Source: Enoplolaimus lenunculus (lineage: Eukaryota > Nematoda > Enoplea > Enoplida > Thoracostomopsidae). Taken from it: 64,000 bases of DNA. Below, one piece after another: positions 45,437 to 56,762 of this stretch (position 1 is its first letter; every line of letters begins with the position of its first letter). The notes under the pieces were generated by a model. The model ran no database searches. It was given only the letters and a program-made list of their open reading frames with translations, and was not told where the DNA came from. The DNA is taken from assembly GCA_030248215.1 (NCBI GenBank), contig JASANG010001633.1, positions 124,001 to 188,000 on the forward strand. Reading direction: 5' to 3'. A program made the translations under genes and the position numbers.

Positions 45437-46785
45437 ACCAGTCGTAGTGGGACTACATTTATTGAGCGAAGGTCGAACACACGTAAGCAATTAAGGTAAT
45501 ATGCAAATTAGTTATTAGCTAACTATTCATTTATCGGTTTTGGAGGTTTGTAAGCAATATCCTCAGATCCCTCGCACCCAAAAACCCTTCAGCCACCCTA
45601 TAATTTTTGGAATAATTTAAAAAGTCCTAATTTTGTCTTGTCAATTAAGCTAATATGCGAATTAACTATTAGCTAACTATTCAATTATCGGTTTTGAAGG
45701 TTTGTAAACAATTTATTCAGATTGTTCGCACCCAAAAACCTTCAGTGAACCCTAAAAATTATTGAAATAATTGAAAAAGTCCTAGTTTTGTCTTGTCAGT
45801 TAAGCTAATATGCAAATTAGTTATTAGCTAACTATTCAATTATCGGTTTTGGATGTTTGTAAACTATTTATTCAAATTCCATGCACCTAAAAACCCTTTA
45901 GTGCTAAAATTATATTGCTTTTAACCTTAATAATTAGTGAAATATTGTAAAAAGTCCTAATTTAGGCTTATAACCTATGCTAATATGCAAATGATCTATT
46001 AGCTAACTGTTCAATCATCGGTTTTGGAGGTTTGTAGACAGTCTACGCAGATTCCTCGCACCCCAAACCCTTTAATGCTAAAATTAGATTGCTTCTAACC
46101 AGGGTGCAACCGGAATTACAATTTACCGGAACCGGAACCGGAATTTGAAAATTTTACCGGAACCGGAACCGGAAAATGAAAAATGCATTTCACCAAAAAT
46201 TTCATTTTAATCTCATTTTTTGCTCTATTATTTGTGAAATAACCTTAGTCGAACATAGGTATTTATTTTATTTGTTGTATTTTAGATTTTCATCATCGAC
46301 TGAAGTGAAATCCACCATCAATGGCTTATATTCGGAGTACAAGTGGCTTTCAAAAGAGATTCTTAAAAATTAGCAAAGTTAAGAAAACGGCCAAATTATA
46401 ATACCGGAATTTTTAAATCCGGTAAAAATTTACCGGAACCGGAACCGGAAGGTGAAAAAATGCCGGAACCGGAACCGGAATTCCGGTTGCACCCTGCTTC
46501 TAACTGTAATAATTAGTGAAATATTGTGGAACGTACTAATTTAGGCTTAATTAATTATGCAAATTAGCCTGTAGCTAATAAACGGCTTAAAATTTTAAAA
46601 CCCCAATGCGAGGTTAACACCCCAGGATAATTGGCTTTCAAACAAAAAAAAGTTTATCAAAATCGGTTCAGCCGTTCCTGAGATTCTTGTCGGACGGACA
46701 GACGGACATCCACCTTTCGACCCCCAAGTACAAAACATAAAACGCTTCGCGAAACTCCGAGCTTCGCTCAACGATTATTATTTTA
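45437..46785. mobile_element. Third-level element with internal 155-175-bp tandem repeats
   Basis: Ends carry TTGAGCGAAGGTCG (45461) and, inverted, CGAGCTTCGCTCAA (46757-46770). Inside are about four tandem units starting GCTAATATGCAAATTAGTTA (about 45495, 45649, 45804, 45979) and a fifth remnant near 46553. The right part holds AAATCGGTTCAGCCGTTCCT and GTCGGACGGACAGACGGACA, phrases of a kind often seen near the ends of arthropod and worm mobile elements. No protein-coding remnant was found. Confidence 0.65.
46100..46496. mobile_element. Innermost hAT-like MITE, perfect 8-bp duplication
   Basis: CAGGGTGCAACCGGAATTAC to AATTCCGGTTGCACCCTG, flanked exactly by CTTCTAAC (46092-46099, 46497-46504). 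ACCGGAACCGGAA repeats line both arms. It interrupts the tandem repeat of the surrounding element, so it is the youngest of the nest. Confidence 0.88.
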
Positions 46786-47268
46786 TAAGACCGTTTCATT
46801 TCAATTAATTTTTTCAAACAAAAACACAAGAGAGATAATAGTTTTCCGGACCAGACACACAGATATGCGCCCGGAAATGAAATTGATAGCATTCCAACTG
46901 ACTGTAAAGTGCAAAAAGTATCGGCAAAGAATCGGCAATATTTTGCAGTGCCGATGCCGATACTGATGCCGATTAATCGGCACCTCTGTAATATAAAGCA
47001 AAAAGTGCTTACTTTATCCGGGAACTTAAGTATATAATTAATTAAGTAAAACTTAAGTAATTACTGAAGTAATATTTCAGAAATCCAGCCACTATCTACG
47101 AATAAGTGTATATGTTATTTAACTTAGGGTCCAGCTGGAATTAGACTGCGCACTTAAGTTGCGTTAGGTACATGTTCATTCCCCCCCCGCACACACAAGG
47201 GTTAATTTAATATGTAGAAGGCGAAGCGAAAGTTCTGACCGTTCCAGCGTGGTTACGTTATAACATTA

Positions 47269-47825
47269 TCACATGCTTAGGCTCAGGTTCAGGCTCTGTG
47301 TTAAGCTCAGGTTCAGGCTTTGGGTTACGCTCAGGTTCAGACTTTGGGTTAGGTTCAGGTTCAGGCTTTTGGTTAGGTTCAGGTTTAGGGTTAGGCTCAG
47401 GTTCACACTTTGGGTTAGGCTCAGGTTCAAGCTTTGTGTTAGGCTCAGGTTCAGGCTTTGGGTTAGGACTCAGGTTCACGCTTTGGGTTAGGCTCAGGTT
47501 CAGGCTTTTGGTTAGGTTCAGCCTTTGGGTTAGGTTCAGGTTTGGGGTTAGGCTCAGGTTCAGGCTTTTGGTTAGGTTCAGCCTTTGGGTTAGGTTCAGG
47601 TTTGGGGTTAGGCTCAGGTTCAGACTTTTGGTTAGGCTCAAGTTCATGTTTTGGGTTAGGCTCAGGTTCACACTTTTGATTAGGCTCAAGTTCAGACTGG
47701 GTTGGGCTCAGGTTCAGGCTTTGGGTTAGGCTCAGGTTCAGGCTTTGGGTTACGCTCAGGCTCAGGCTTTGGGTTAGGCTCAGGTTCAGACTTTGGGTTA
47801 GATTCAGGTTTAGGGCTAGGCTCAA
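47269..47825. repeat. 24-bp satellite made of four TTAGGC-like hexamers
   Basis: The unit reads GGTTCA GGCTTT GGGTTA GGCTCA and repeats over about 550 bp with point variants. Every hexamer differs from the telomere unit by a few bases, so the array looks like a higher-order offspring of telomere-type repeats. Reading frames (PEPNPK on minus, GSGSGF on plus) are artefacts of the 24-bp period. Confidence 0.9.
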
Positions 47826-48054
47826 CAGGTTCGTTATGTGTGGCGAAAAACTAAACGAGTACCTTGTGTTATATAGCAATGTTTATTATCTGTTGTTATG
47901 TATTATTAGCGGCGGACATATAATTTTTCAGTGTGGTTCTCGCTGTAAAACTTAGTTTGTTGTCATGAACATGGCATGAAGCCAAAAGTAGAATCTAACA
48001 ACAATAAAAAATTTTAAATATTTTGTTATATTAACGGAAAAATTTTTGTTTCAG

Positions 48055-48230
48055 CTCACAAATCTCAAAACAGACGCCGCGCACGAAATATATTAACGTT
48101 TCAAAGTTATGCGGCTGGCGTTGCGTTGATATGCTGCAACAAACTGAAATTTGTAACATGCATGGTTTGGATTTGGATTCGGCAAATTAGCAATGGATTC
48201 GGATTCGGTCAAATCGTAGATATATATTGA
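48055..48230 (+). CDS. Candidate 3' exon, possibly alternative end of the DLGAP gene
   Basis: A strong acceptor (TTTTTGTTTCAG) precedes an open stretch. If joined to a GTGAGT donor at 42787 (phase 1) it would read SHKSQNRRRARNILTF and end with TGA at 48228-48230; another phase ends at a TAG near 48188. There is no conserved domain to confirm it. Transposons and satellites fill the 5.3 kb between. It could equally be a chance acceptor. Confidence 0.2.
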
Positions 48231-48600
48231 TATATTTATATATTTATGTGAATTATATTATCTCTCTCTGTTTATAACACTGTTAGTATCCGGGCCGTGT
48301 CCGGATTCTACACTCGTCCGCCGCTAACGTTTGAGCCGTTGCGTGCAATTGATGTTGTAATTTTGTATTTTTCGGCTTTTGTTTGTGTATATTTTGTTCG
48401 ATTTGCGTTGTGTCTCATGTTGATTTTTGGTATATGTTTGCTGGTTGTTGCTATGTGGTGCTGCCTGCGATGAGATTTAAAAAAATGCTATTTTTGGTAG
48501 TAGTCTAAGTATACTTGTGTTTGGTCAAAGTAGGGTCTGTCGGGAACATCAAAGATATCTGTTGAGTGTTGAATGATGGCGGCGCTGAACTGTGGACAAA

Positions 48601-48677
48601 GAGCGAGGGTTCGAACTCTGGAGCTTTAGGAATGCGTTGTTGTTTGACGCGTGTGATAACCGTTGCGCCATGCTGAC
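48601..48677 (-). repeat. tRNA-derived sequence (A and B boxes)
   Basis: Minus strand: CATGGCGCAACGGTTATCAC (A-box-like) and AGAGTTCGAACCCTCG (B-box-like) about 45 nt apart, with a partly pairing anticodon arm (GCGT/ACGC). Acceptor ends do not pair, so this is a SINE head or tRNA pseudogene. Confidence 0.45.
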
Positions 48678-48695
48678 GATGTGATCAGTTGCAAG

Positions 48696-48846
48696 TGTGG
48701 CGACCGTGCGACAACCGTGCGGTGACCGTGCGGCGACCGTGCGTCACCGTGCGGTGACAGTGCGGCGACCGTGCGTCACCGTGCGGCGACAGTGCGTCAC
48801 CGTGTGGCGACCGTGCGTCACCGTGCGGCGACCGTGCGTCACCGTC
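48696..48846. repeat. GC-rich repeat of GACCGTGCG words
   Basis: About 150 bp of alternating GGCGACCGTGCGTCACCGTG units with a period of about 20 to 22. The words resemble the interior of the TTGCGCTATAC MITE family, so this may be a small local amplification from one. Confidence 0.8.
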
Positions 48847-49156
48847 TATCAGCTTGCGGTATTTAGTGAATTACTCACGTATGATTCTGCACAATGACTT
48901 ACGCCGACGGATGGAACCAGGACTGGACCCACACTGAAGCTACGCAGAACTGATTCAGGCGTAATGCAAGACTTAATACTAAAATCGTTTATGGATTTTC
49001 GCTTGCAAAGGTTTTCTCGCTGTTCCATCTCTGTTGTCGCTTTATGTAATATTGGACCCCCTGGTTCTTAGCATAGTCGTGTAGACTAAGCCTAAACATC
49101 CACGGAATTTGTACAATACGCGTGAGATTAAACTGTAGAATTTGTCTCGTTTTCAG

Positions 49157-49471
49157 GTTATATATACGTACGTACAGCGCCGTGGCTCCTGTCCCCCGAT
49201 GCCATCGCCTGGGACCAGCCTATTTTTATTGGACCCACGGTTTGGTTTCCTGTGTGAGAAGACCTGGTTAAACTTTAGACACACGTTGCTGTATACGTAT
49301 CGCATTATCGGGTTGTTTACCAGTCAACTTTTGCGTAGTTTAACTGAACTGTTCTTGGAGGGAGTTGTCACTCACTTTGTGGCTCTCGGAGCCGGGGTTT
49401 TGGTTATATTTATTAACAAAAGCATACCTGATAGACTAATGAGAGCGATGCTTCAAAAATATGATAAATAA
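49157..49471 (+). CDS. Open 3' exon-like frame, possible membrane protein end
   Basis: After CTCGTTTTCAG the frame stays open for 104 codons and stops at 49469-49471. It encodes two hydrophobic stretches (around LLYTYRIIGLFTSQLL and FVALGAGVLVIFI) and a charged end IPDRLMRAMLQKYDK. No start codon and no partner exon were identified, and I recognise no family. It may be the last exon of an unrecognised gene or a chance frame; the regular hydrophobic pattern makes the former worth a check. Confidence 0.3.
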   Translation, partial: VIYTYVQRRGSCPPMPSPGTSLFLLDPRFGFLCEKTWLNFRHTLLYTYRIIGLFTSQLLRSLTELFLEGVVTHFVALGAGVLVIFINKSIPDRLMRAMLQKYDK

Positions 49472-50094
49472 TGCATATACAGTATGTATATTGTATATAT
49501 GGTTAAGAATGTGTTGGGCAGAGTACCTAAGCAGGCTGATGCGAGCATTTCGGAACGGCAGGGTATAACGTCGTGGTAAAGTTATTTGAGTACGAAGGGG
49601 CGGCGGCGGTGGTTTTGAACCCAGGGTTCTTGAAGGTTGTTCGGTAAAACCTGGTAAAAAGTGGTCGTTTTTTGTCTATAACGAATTTTCAAAAGTGTGG
49701 TCTACCGGTATTGAATGTACCCTGGGTGGTACACCTAACATGTCGTTATGTTGTTATTTATGTATTACATGTGCAATATATATAATATATATGTTTATGT
49801 ATATATATATGTATGTAATATTAGCAAGGACCCCAGGGCTGTGGAATAATCGAGAATGCTCGGTTATGACATTGTAGTTTTTTCTTGAAGGGGGAGATTG
49901 ATCGTTTTCAGGGTTGTAAAACTCATCTATGGAGGGTAAATAGTGTTTTTTAATACAAGAGCCATTTTTGGTGACAAATTAACTTGTGTGTTGGGTTGAA
50001 GTGGTACATTGCAAAGTTATTGGGGTAGCTTGTATCAGCAGCGATGGTTAAGTTGGGAGGGACCGATACAGTGGTTTGACGGTTTGGTGGCTAC

Positions 50095-50149
50095 CAGGGT
50101 TCAACCGGATACCAAAAAATTCCGGAGTCGTATATCCGGTTGCACGCTG
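50095..50149. mobile_element. 55-bp hAT-like micro-MITE with perfect target duplication
   Basis: CAGGGTTCAACCGGATACC to ATATCCGGTTGCACGCTG, flanked exactly by GTGGCTAC (50087-50094, 50150-50157). It is little more than two inverted ends joined together, which shows how short a movable copy of this family can be. Confidence 0.85.
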
Positions 50150-50290
50150 GTGGCTACAGGTTTAGTTAAAGTAAAGGTTAAGGGATGGGTGAATGTTGTC
50201 AGTGGGGATTGACGTAAAATGGTCTGTGAATTAATGTCACATACTTTATTGGATGGTCAAAAAAGTTTCACCTGTGGATTTAAGAGTTAA

Positions 50291-50567
50291 AGCCCTATTC
50301 ACACGTGCAAGTTTTTGCTGCGAGAACTTGTGCAGCTGCAAATTGCACGCAGAACTTGCATTTTTTCATCAGCCAATGAGAAATCGACTGCAATACAGTC
50401 AGTGAACTTGCATGGTTATTCACACATGTGAACTAAATTTCTAACTATGATTTTTAATGAATTATTTGCAGCTGCAAGTTTTTTGAACGGGATTTTTGAC
50501 AACACTTGCCAGTGTAAGTTGCAGCAGCAAGTTCTCGCAGGAAAAACTTGCACGTGTGTATAGGGCT
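50291..50567. mobile_element. Palindromic MITE flanked by TTAA
   Basis: AGCCCTATTCACACGTGCAAG to CTTGCACGTGTGTATAGGGCT, TTAA at 50287-50290 and 50568-50571. Arms pair over most of their length and contain GCAGCTGCAA words. TTAA targets are typical of piggyBac elements. Confidence 0.82.
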
Positions 50568-50918
50568 TTAAACTTTTTAGGCCGATTTATTAATGTTTTT
50601 GGTATCTTTTTATTTATATTTTGGTTGTCTACCGCCCTGATACCATACTGGCTTCGTCCCAGCTAGAACAATACTTATATAGCTTGTGTAACATAGACTG
50701 TATAACTTTTAGATACAATTGTTCTGGTATCGTAAAGTTTGTTTGTCAGCTGGCGTGGTATTAATTAGCTGTCTATTGTTTTGGACAAATGCTAAGAGCC
50801 TGTATAGGTGTAGTATGGTTGTAGTTAGCTGATTGTGATCAAAAGCGAAGCGTATGGGTTGTCTTGGTTTCGTAGACAATTGCTTTTATAGGCAGAGTAC
50901 TGTTTGTTAGACATAAGG

Positions 50919-51090
50919 GGCCAAAGTAAACAACAGGTGCGGAACAGAATTAAGCCTAAGCCTACGCGTAAGAATGAGTTTATTCCTAAGCCTAAGTCTA
51001 AACCAAGCAAACAGAAATTAGTCTAAAGCGCAAGCTTATTTTATTGCAGTCCCACAGGAAAACGTTCCGTCCCTTGTCTTTACATGGGCC
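50919..51090. mobile_element. Telomere-hexamer MITE
   Basis: GGCCAAAGTAAACAACAGGT to CTTGTCTTTACATGGGCC with a CCTAAGCC core. Flanks agree poorly. Confidence 0.72.
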
Positions 51091-51432
51091 GGCAAAGGGG
51101 TACATCCGTAATTGTAGGGGTCATTGTTGGTAGGCAGTGATTCATCAGTTAGGCATGTGATGGAGTACTTGTGGGTATACTGATTGAATATGGTTTTGGA
51201 AGTAGTCCAAAAGGCGAGTATTCCAGGGTTACCGGTATTGATTCTAACCTTGAGGACAATGGCTTGTAAACACCGTAAATGCTTACAGTTCGCAATTTGA
51301 GCACATCTTTTTAGCTAATTTATGTGCTTATAATTTCATATCATTGAAGATAGAACGCTCAAAATATAACAACGACAGTAAATATTTGGTGTATTGCTTT
51401 GTTTTTTAAGATGTTGGTGTTATAAATCTTTT

Positions 51433-51556
51433 GGCCAATGTTACTTTAAGTGGCGTAACACTAGATTAAGCGTATTCCTAAAGCCGAAGCCTAAGCAAAA
51501 ATGTAATGTAGAACCTAAATCTAGTATTCTGAACGGCCCTTAAAGTACCATGGGCC
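51433..51556. mobile_element. Telomere-hexamer MITE, second subfamily, short
   Basis: GGCCAATGTTACTTTAAGTG to CTTAAAGTACCATGGGCC; flanks AATCTTTT and AATGTTTT agree at 7 of 8. The core retains only a few hexamers. Confidence 0.78.
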
Positions 51557-51745
51557 AATGTTTTAATTATTTTTAATTATTTTGGCTAGTATTGCTTGAG
51601 GATAGTGTATTATAATAGTGTATTTGCATGTTGCTTTATATGTCTAAGGTATTGTAGTACACACATCGGTTTGGATATGTTTACTTTTATATCTATATGG
51701 ATATGGATTAAATTTGAAGGCCCAACGGTTCTTGCTTCCAAAGTT

Positions 51746-52668
51746 AGGGTTGCGCTATACTTTTTTGACGCGTGGCGCTGTCCGTATCAGCACGGTACCG
51801 TCCGTCACCGTGCGGTATCGTACGCAAATGATGGACGCGCCGTACGGGTGACGGACGGCGCCGTTCGTCAAGTATAGCGCAACTCTTACTGGACCTCAAC
51901 TGATGATACATACCTGTTTAAAGTACCTGCTTATTTATACACTGCAAAAAATGGTGAGACAAATTGTGACTCTCTCCGAAACAGGCTTTTCCGGACTACA
52001 CAAAATGAGTCAAATTCAACTCCGCCAGAGTCAAATTGGACTCACTGAGTCGCACGTTTGATACTGGCGGAGTCGAATTTGACTGAGTTTGTGTAGTCCG
52101 GAAAAGCCTATTTCGAAGAGAGTCAATTTGACTAACTATTTTTTGCAGTGTAGATTTAAGTTTGTCAAGTGTTGCGTTTGAAAGCTTTTTACTAACTCGG
52201 GATGTGTACTATAATCAATGACAGCAAGAATATACGAATTTTGATGTTAAACATTGCCACAATGCCATTTCAGTATAAATGTATTTTTGATAATTTATTA
52301 CAGTTGCTTGAATTGAATTTTGCAATAAATAAAGATATGCTTGTTTGAGCGACGCATAATGCACGATTAAGCCCAGTCATGCGTTTGTATCCGGCAAAAC
52401 GTCGGCTTCCGGGTGGAAGGTCGGCCTTCGGGTGGAAGAAATTTGTTAAATGGGCCCATGAAGGTCAGGGCGGAAGGTTTTTCTGCGGGACTATGCAATA
52501 CGAGTAAGCTTTAAACTTTTGCTTAGGTTTAGGTCATAAGCTCGTTGTTTACGCTAAGGAATGCGCTATACTTTACTATGCTGGGCACCGTTGCGCGTTG
52601 CTGATGAAAACTGGTAGAATTTTTAATAAAAGTTTAACGGTTATGCGGCGACTATAGCGCAAACCTCT
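51746..52668. mobile_element. Cluster: two GC-rich MITEs and one TA-type MITE
   Basis: 51746-51893 runs AGGGTTGCGCTATACTTTTT to AAGTATAGCGCAACTCT with GTCACCGTGCGG words like those of the 13391 satellite. 51940-52150 is a CACTGCAAAAAATGG palindrome with TA on both sides. 52558-52668 is a short GGAATGCGCTATAC...TATAGCGCAAACC copy. A partial telomere-hexamer MITE end is at about 52452-52545. Confidence 0.7.
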
Positions 52669-55600
52669 AAGGCTTACAAAAATACTTATACACTGCTGTG
52701 AACGACCCTTGGCCTATAATGGATTTGGTAAACTTTTGGAGATTTTTGAACTGCAAATGTTACGCCGTAGCTACGCATTACGGCGGATTTTCTTGCATGT
52801 CAGGTTTATTCTGTAGAAAATTTGCAGTTAAGTGAGAAGAGAAATTTTAAACGTATGGCTGGTTTTTAGTTATTTATAGGTCCATGTAAAGATCGGGAGC
52901 GGAACGTTTTTCTGCGGGACTATAAAAGAGTAAACTTAAGCTTTAGTTCATTTTTTGGCTTAGCTTAGGCTTAGGAGTAAACACATTCTTACGCTTAGGC
53001 TTACGAATATACTTATAATAGTGTTCCGTCCCTGTTCTTTATACAACTTCCACAATAACATGCGTACACCAGGTGACTCGAGAGGGTAGTGTCATCGACA
53101 ATGAGGCCAGAAAAGCTTCAGTATACTTAACGTTGAAGCCAAAAAGCTTCAGTGTCCTGGACATTGAAGTAGAAGCCAAAAAGCTTCAGTATGCGGGACA
53201 CTTGAGCCAAAAATGCTACAGTATGAATGATGCTGAAGCTTTCTGGTTCAACGTCCAGGACACTGACGCATTTTTGGTTTCAGTATCCTGGACGTGGAAG
53301 CCAAAAAGCTTCAGTGTGAAGGACGCTCAAGCAAAAATGCTTCAGTGTCCATGACACTACCCCCTCAACTCATCTGGTGTACACATGTTATTGTGGAACT
53401 TGCATTATATACATTGGCCTATTTGTATCAGGTAAATACGTAACCGCTTTAGTTTTCCGAGTCAAATTGCAGTCCTGCAGAAAAACTTTCCGCTTCTGAT
53501 CTATGCTTGGACCGGGACAATAATTTGTCAACGTCTGACAATGGAATTCAGTCTCTTTTACCAATTTTTGTTATGTATAAGGGCTGCCCTTTGCTCCTGA
53601 GCTACGGCAACACCACATGTCCAAATTTTTTGGGCAGCGACGAAACCGTAAAACGAACGTTCAACCAGAAACATGATTCAAAATTTGAATTTTGTTTTTT
53701 GCGCAAAAAGCAGATGTTATTTTTGAAAATTCAGCGTTTTTCGTATAGTTTTCAGTTTTGATATCATTAATAACCTAAAATTAAAATATTTCCAATTGCA
53801 AATGTCTCAAATAACGAAAATAACAGTAATCATAAACAAAATAGCATGAATCGCAAAATTTGTGTATACTGTAGTACCCGAATAAGAGGGAAGTCCCCAT
53901 TTTGAGTCCCAATCAATAGAAGTCCGCATCTGTAATAATGAGTCCGTAAGTGCATAGAGTCCTTAACTTCTAATTAGAGTCCATAAATGTCAATTATCTC
54001 TAATTGTAGTGTATATATAGTCCAGGACCAAATAAAGTGGAGTTCGAAATTTTAAAGCTTTACTGAAGTTTGCAAAGATTCCTAAGTATAACCTAGCATT
54101 ATCGCACAAGCTTTTGATAAAAACAAACATATAATTCTACGGATAATTAGGTACAATACGGAATATATCAGTAACGAAGGGCGGCGGAGGGCGGTTTAGA
54201 CTATAGATAACAGTCCATAACCGAATATCAGGAGGTATCCTCTGGAGCGGCTAATAGGCAAAGAACATTGCAACCGCATCCGCAACAAAATTTTCGTGAA
54301 TGTCTCTTACTGCTTAACTAATTGACTTTAAGCTTAAGCTTTAAATTTTTTGCTTAGGCTTACTCTTAGGCATTGGCTCATTCAACGACAATTTCAAAGG
54401 ACCCAATTATGCCAATAAAATTGGAACACGCCAGCAAACGGAAAACAAAACCTAAAGGCAGTGTCACAGTCCAAATTTTTCTATAACAGGTTTTTGGGCT
54501 CCGACACCAAAATGACGCCGGCTCACGTAAACATCAGGGGCAGGACGTCGTTCTGCGGGACTGCAATAGAGTATGTATAAGCTTTAGACAAATATTTTGG
54601 GTTATAGGTTTAGGAATCTGCTTACTTACTACTACTGTTTTACGTCCCTGTTATATACGTTAGCCATGACGCCTGTAGCAAAAGATCTACCGTAGCCGAG
54701 GCCTGATTCCTGCAAGATCCGGTCAATGTTTACACCATGGCCGGAACAGTAATATAAGCATATTAATAAGCCTAAGCCTGAGCGTATTGCTAAACCTAAA
54801 GCCTAAGCCTACCGAAAAAGGTTAAAGCTTAAACTGACTCTATTGCAGCCCCGCCGGAAATTAATCCACACCTGTTCTGTACATGGGCCCAAGAGCCGAA
54901 AGTAAAATTCCGGAATCTTGTATATACATTCAACTTCCAGCAATTTTCTCCTGACACGAATCATAAATCTGTTTTAAAGTATTGAAGTCGCTGTTTAAAA
55001 AATATTCACAGTTTTATTTTTCTTTCAGTTTTCCGTTCAATTCAAAATAGAAAACTCGGAAACGAGTTACAAACAGACTTTGTTTTGTTGACAAACAAAC
55101 CGTTCGCGTGGTGATTTTAAGAGGTTAATAGAAAGTCGCGAAATATGCTGCGAACGGGGAACTCAAAACAAACGTCACTACGACTGTGTAAATATCACGT
55201 CTGATTCTTGACCATTTCAGCTACAAACTGTAGTTGCAATTTTATAAAATTTGAAAATTTAAAATGCCAATTTCAAGAATTAAAAACGTGTCTATGCAAG
55301 CTGTATATGTGGAAGTTTAAGCTGTTTTGGAGGCTGACAAACAACCTTAGTAGAACTGAACGCAGAACAGGGAGAATCTCGAAGTGTCTTAAAACGCGAC
55401 GTAAATTTCAACTGCACGTACCAAATTAAGTTAAGTTTTCAAACAAGCGTCCTGTATCAGTAGATAAGATTTCAAAAACACACTGGAAAAAATGGTGAGT
55501 CAAATTGACTCTCTAAAATAGGCTTTTCCTGGCTACACAAACTGAATCAAAATTCGACTCCATCTGAGTCAAATTCGACTGAATTAGACTCTGGCGGAGT

Positions 55601-56762
55601 CGAATTTTGACTCAGTTTGTGTAGTCAGGAAAGCCTATTTCGGAGACTCAATTTGACTCACCATTTTTTGCAGTGCAGAGATAGCGCAAATTAAATGTGA
55701 AAAAATGTGCAACATTTAAATCTTTATTATTTTCTTGTAAATACACACGACTCAAGTTTACTGTCCTCATGAGCGGTGGACCTCAAAACCCTAAAACTTG
55801 TAGATTGTGTCTAACATTTTACCACAAATCATATTTTTCTTATTCCTTGAAGCGCTCTTTGATCAAATTTAATGGATTATTTGCAACCAACGCCAAAATC
55901 TATATTTCCTGCAAGAAATCTTGCAAGACAACAAACAACGATGGTGTACGAGGCGGATCCAAAAATTTCCGACGGAGGGGGGCTGTCTGGCAAATGTTAT
56001 GAAGCGCAACAACTGTAAGGTTGAAATCTTACACTTTTAGCACCAAAAATTTTCTGAGGTGAAAACTGTAGCACCAAAAAATTTTTGAAAGAAAAATTGC
56101 AATGTAGAGCCTTACCATTTTATCACAAAAAATTCTGAGGGAAAATTGTAAGATATTACTTAAGCGTATAAAACCAAACGATTTAAAAACACATTACAGA
56201 AAATTTGCTAAAATTAGTAGTTTAACATCATTTTTACTACTTAATTTCGCCTGACCTCCGGCTCCGGTATGCTTTGTTGACCTCCGGCTCGGGCTCTAGT
56301 TTGTTCCTCCGGATGCACCGTAATTTATACAACCAACTGTAATAGAGCCCAAAATACGCATGTGTGGCGTTCTAGCTTGTATAGATATTTCAGAAATTAT
56401 CTGTGCATATTATACGGACGAGCTTAACCAATGCTGCCGGAGATAAAAAGGCTCGAGCCGACGGTCAACAAATTGTTCCGCACATATTTTTTCGACGGTT
56501 CAAATACACAAAAACAATGGAATTTCCATTATTTCTATAACGATAGCGAATACCGATTTTTACCGGAAATAATATGCGGTTACACCTTTGTTCACTGACA
56601 AGGTATATCATACGTATAGTACCGTAACGCAACCGGATACTGATCAAAATAAACGGAAATGGAACAGCTAGAAATTTAACAAATACTGCCGAAATTTTGT
56701 GCCAAATTTTTTGGCGAAGGCTGATATTCTGCTATGTAATCATGATACTATCGTACAACACC
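52669..56762. other. Repeat-rich spacer without a confident gene
   Basis: Holds telomere-hexamer MITEs (about 52879-53048, 54527-54663, 54720-54888), decayed copies of the AAAAAGCTTCAGTGTCC satellite words (53090-53360), a TAGTACCCGAATAAGAGG dispersed repeat (53870-54045), a CACTGNAAAAAATGG palindrome (55481-55675) and a CCGGCTCCGG-type hAT remnant (about 56240-56330). An 84-codon frame at 53507-53761 has no supporting features. Confidence 0.55.

Larger units (their letters stand above)
45268..46987. mobile_element. Second-level element, AGGGATGTGCCGAT ends
   Basis: AGGGATGTGCCGATGCCAAAA at the left and GATGCCGATTAATCGGCACCTCT at the right, with GCCGATACCG-type words inside each end. The AGGGATGTGCCGA type of end is common among hAT elements, but no 8-bp duplication was readable. 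It is itself split by the next element. Confidence 0.6.
45076..47091. mobile_element. Outer element of a four-level transposon nest (TGGCTG...CAGCCA)
   Basis: Left end TGGCTGAGTTTCGGAAATCTT and right end ATATTTCAGAAATCCAGCCA match the uninterrupted foldback copy at 12596-12966, including the inner ACTTAAGTA arms and a GAAATTGTAGACT landmark. At that landmark (about 45264) the sequence is broken by about 1.7 kb of other elements and resumes at about 46988. Confidence 0.75.

Noticed and set aside
47258-47879. Proline/glutamate and glycine/serine-rich frames of about 140 codons
   Set aside because: Artefacts of the 24-bp hexamer satellite.
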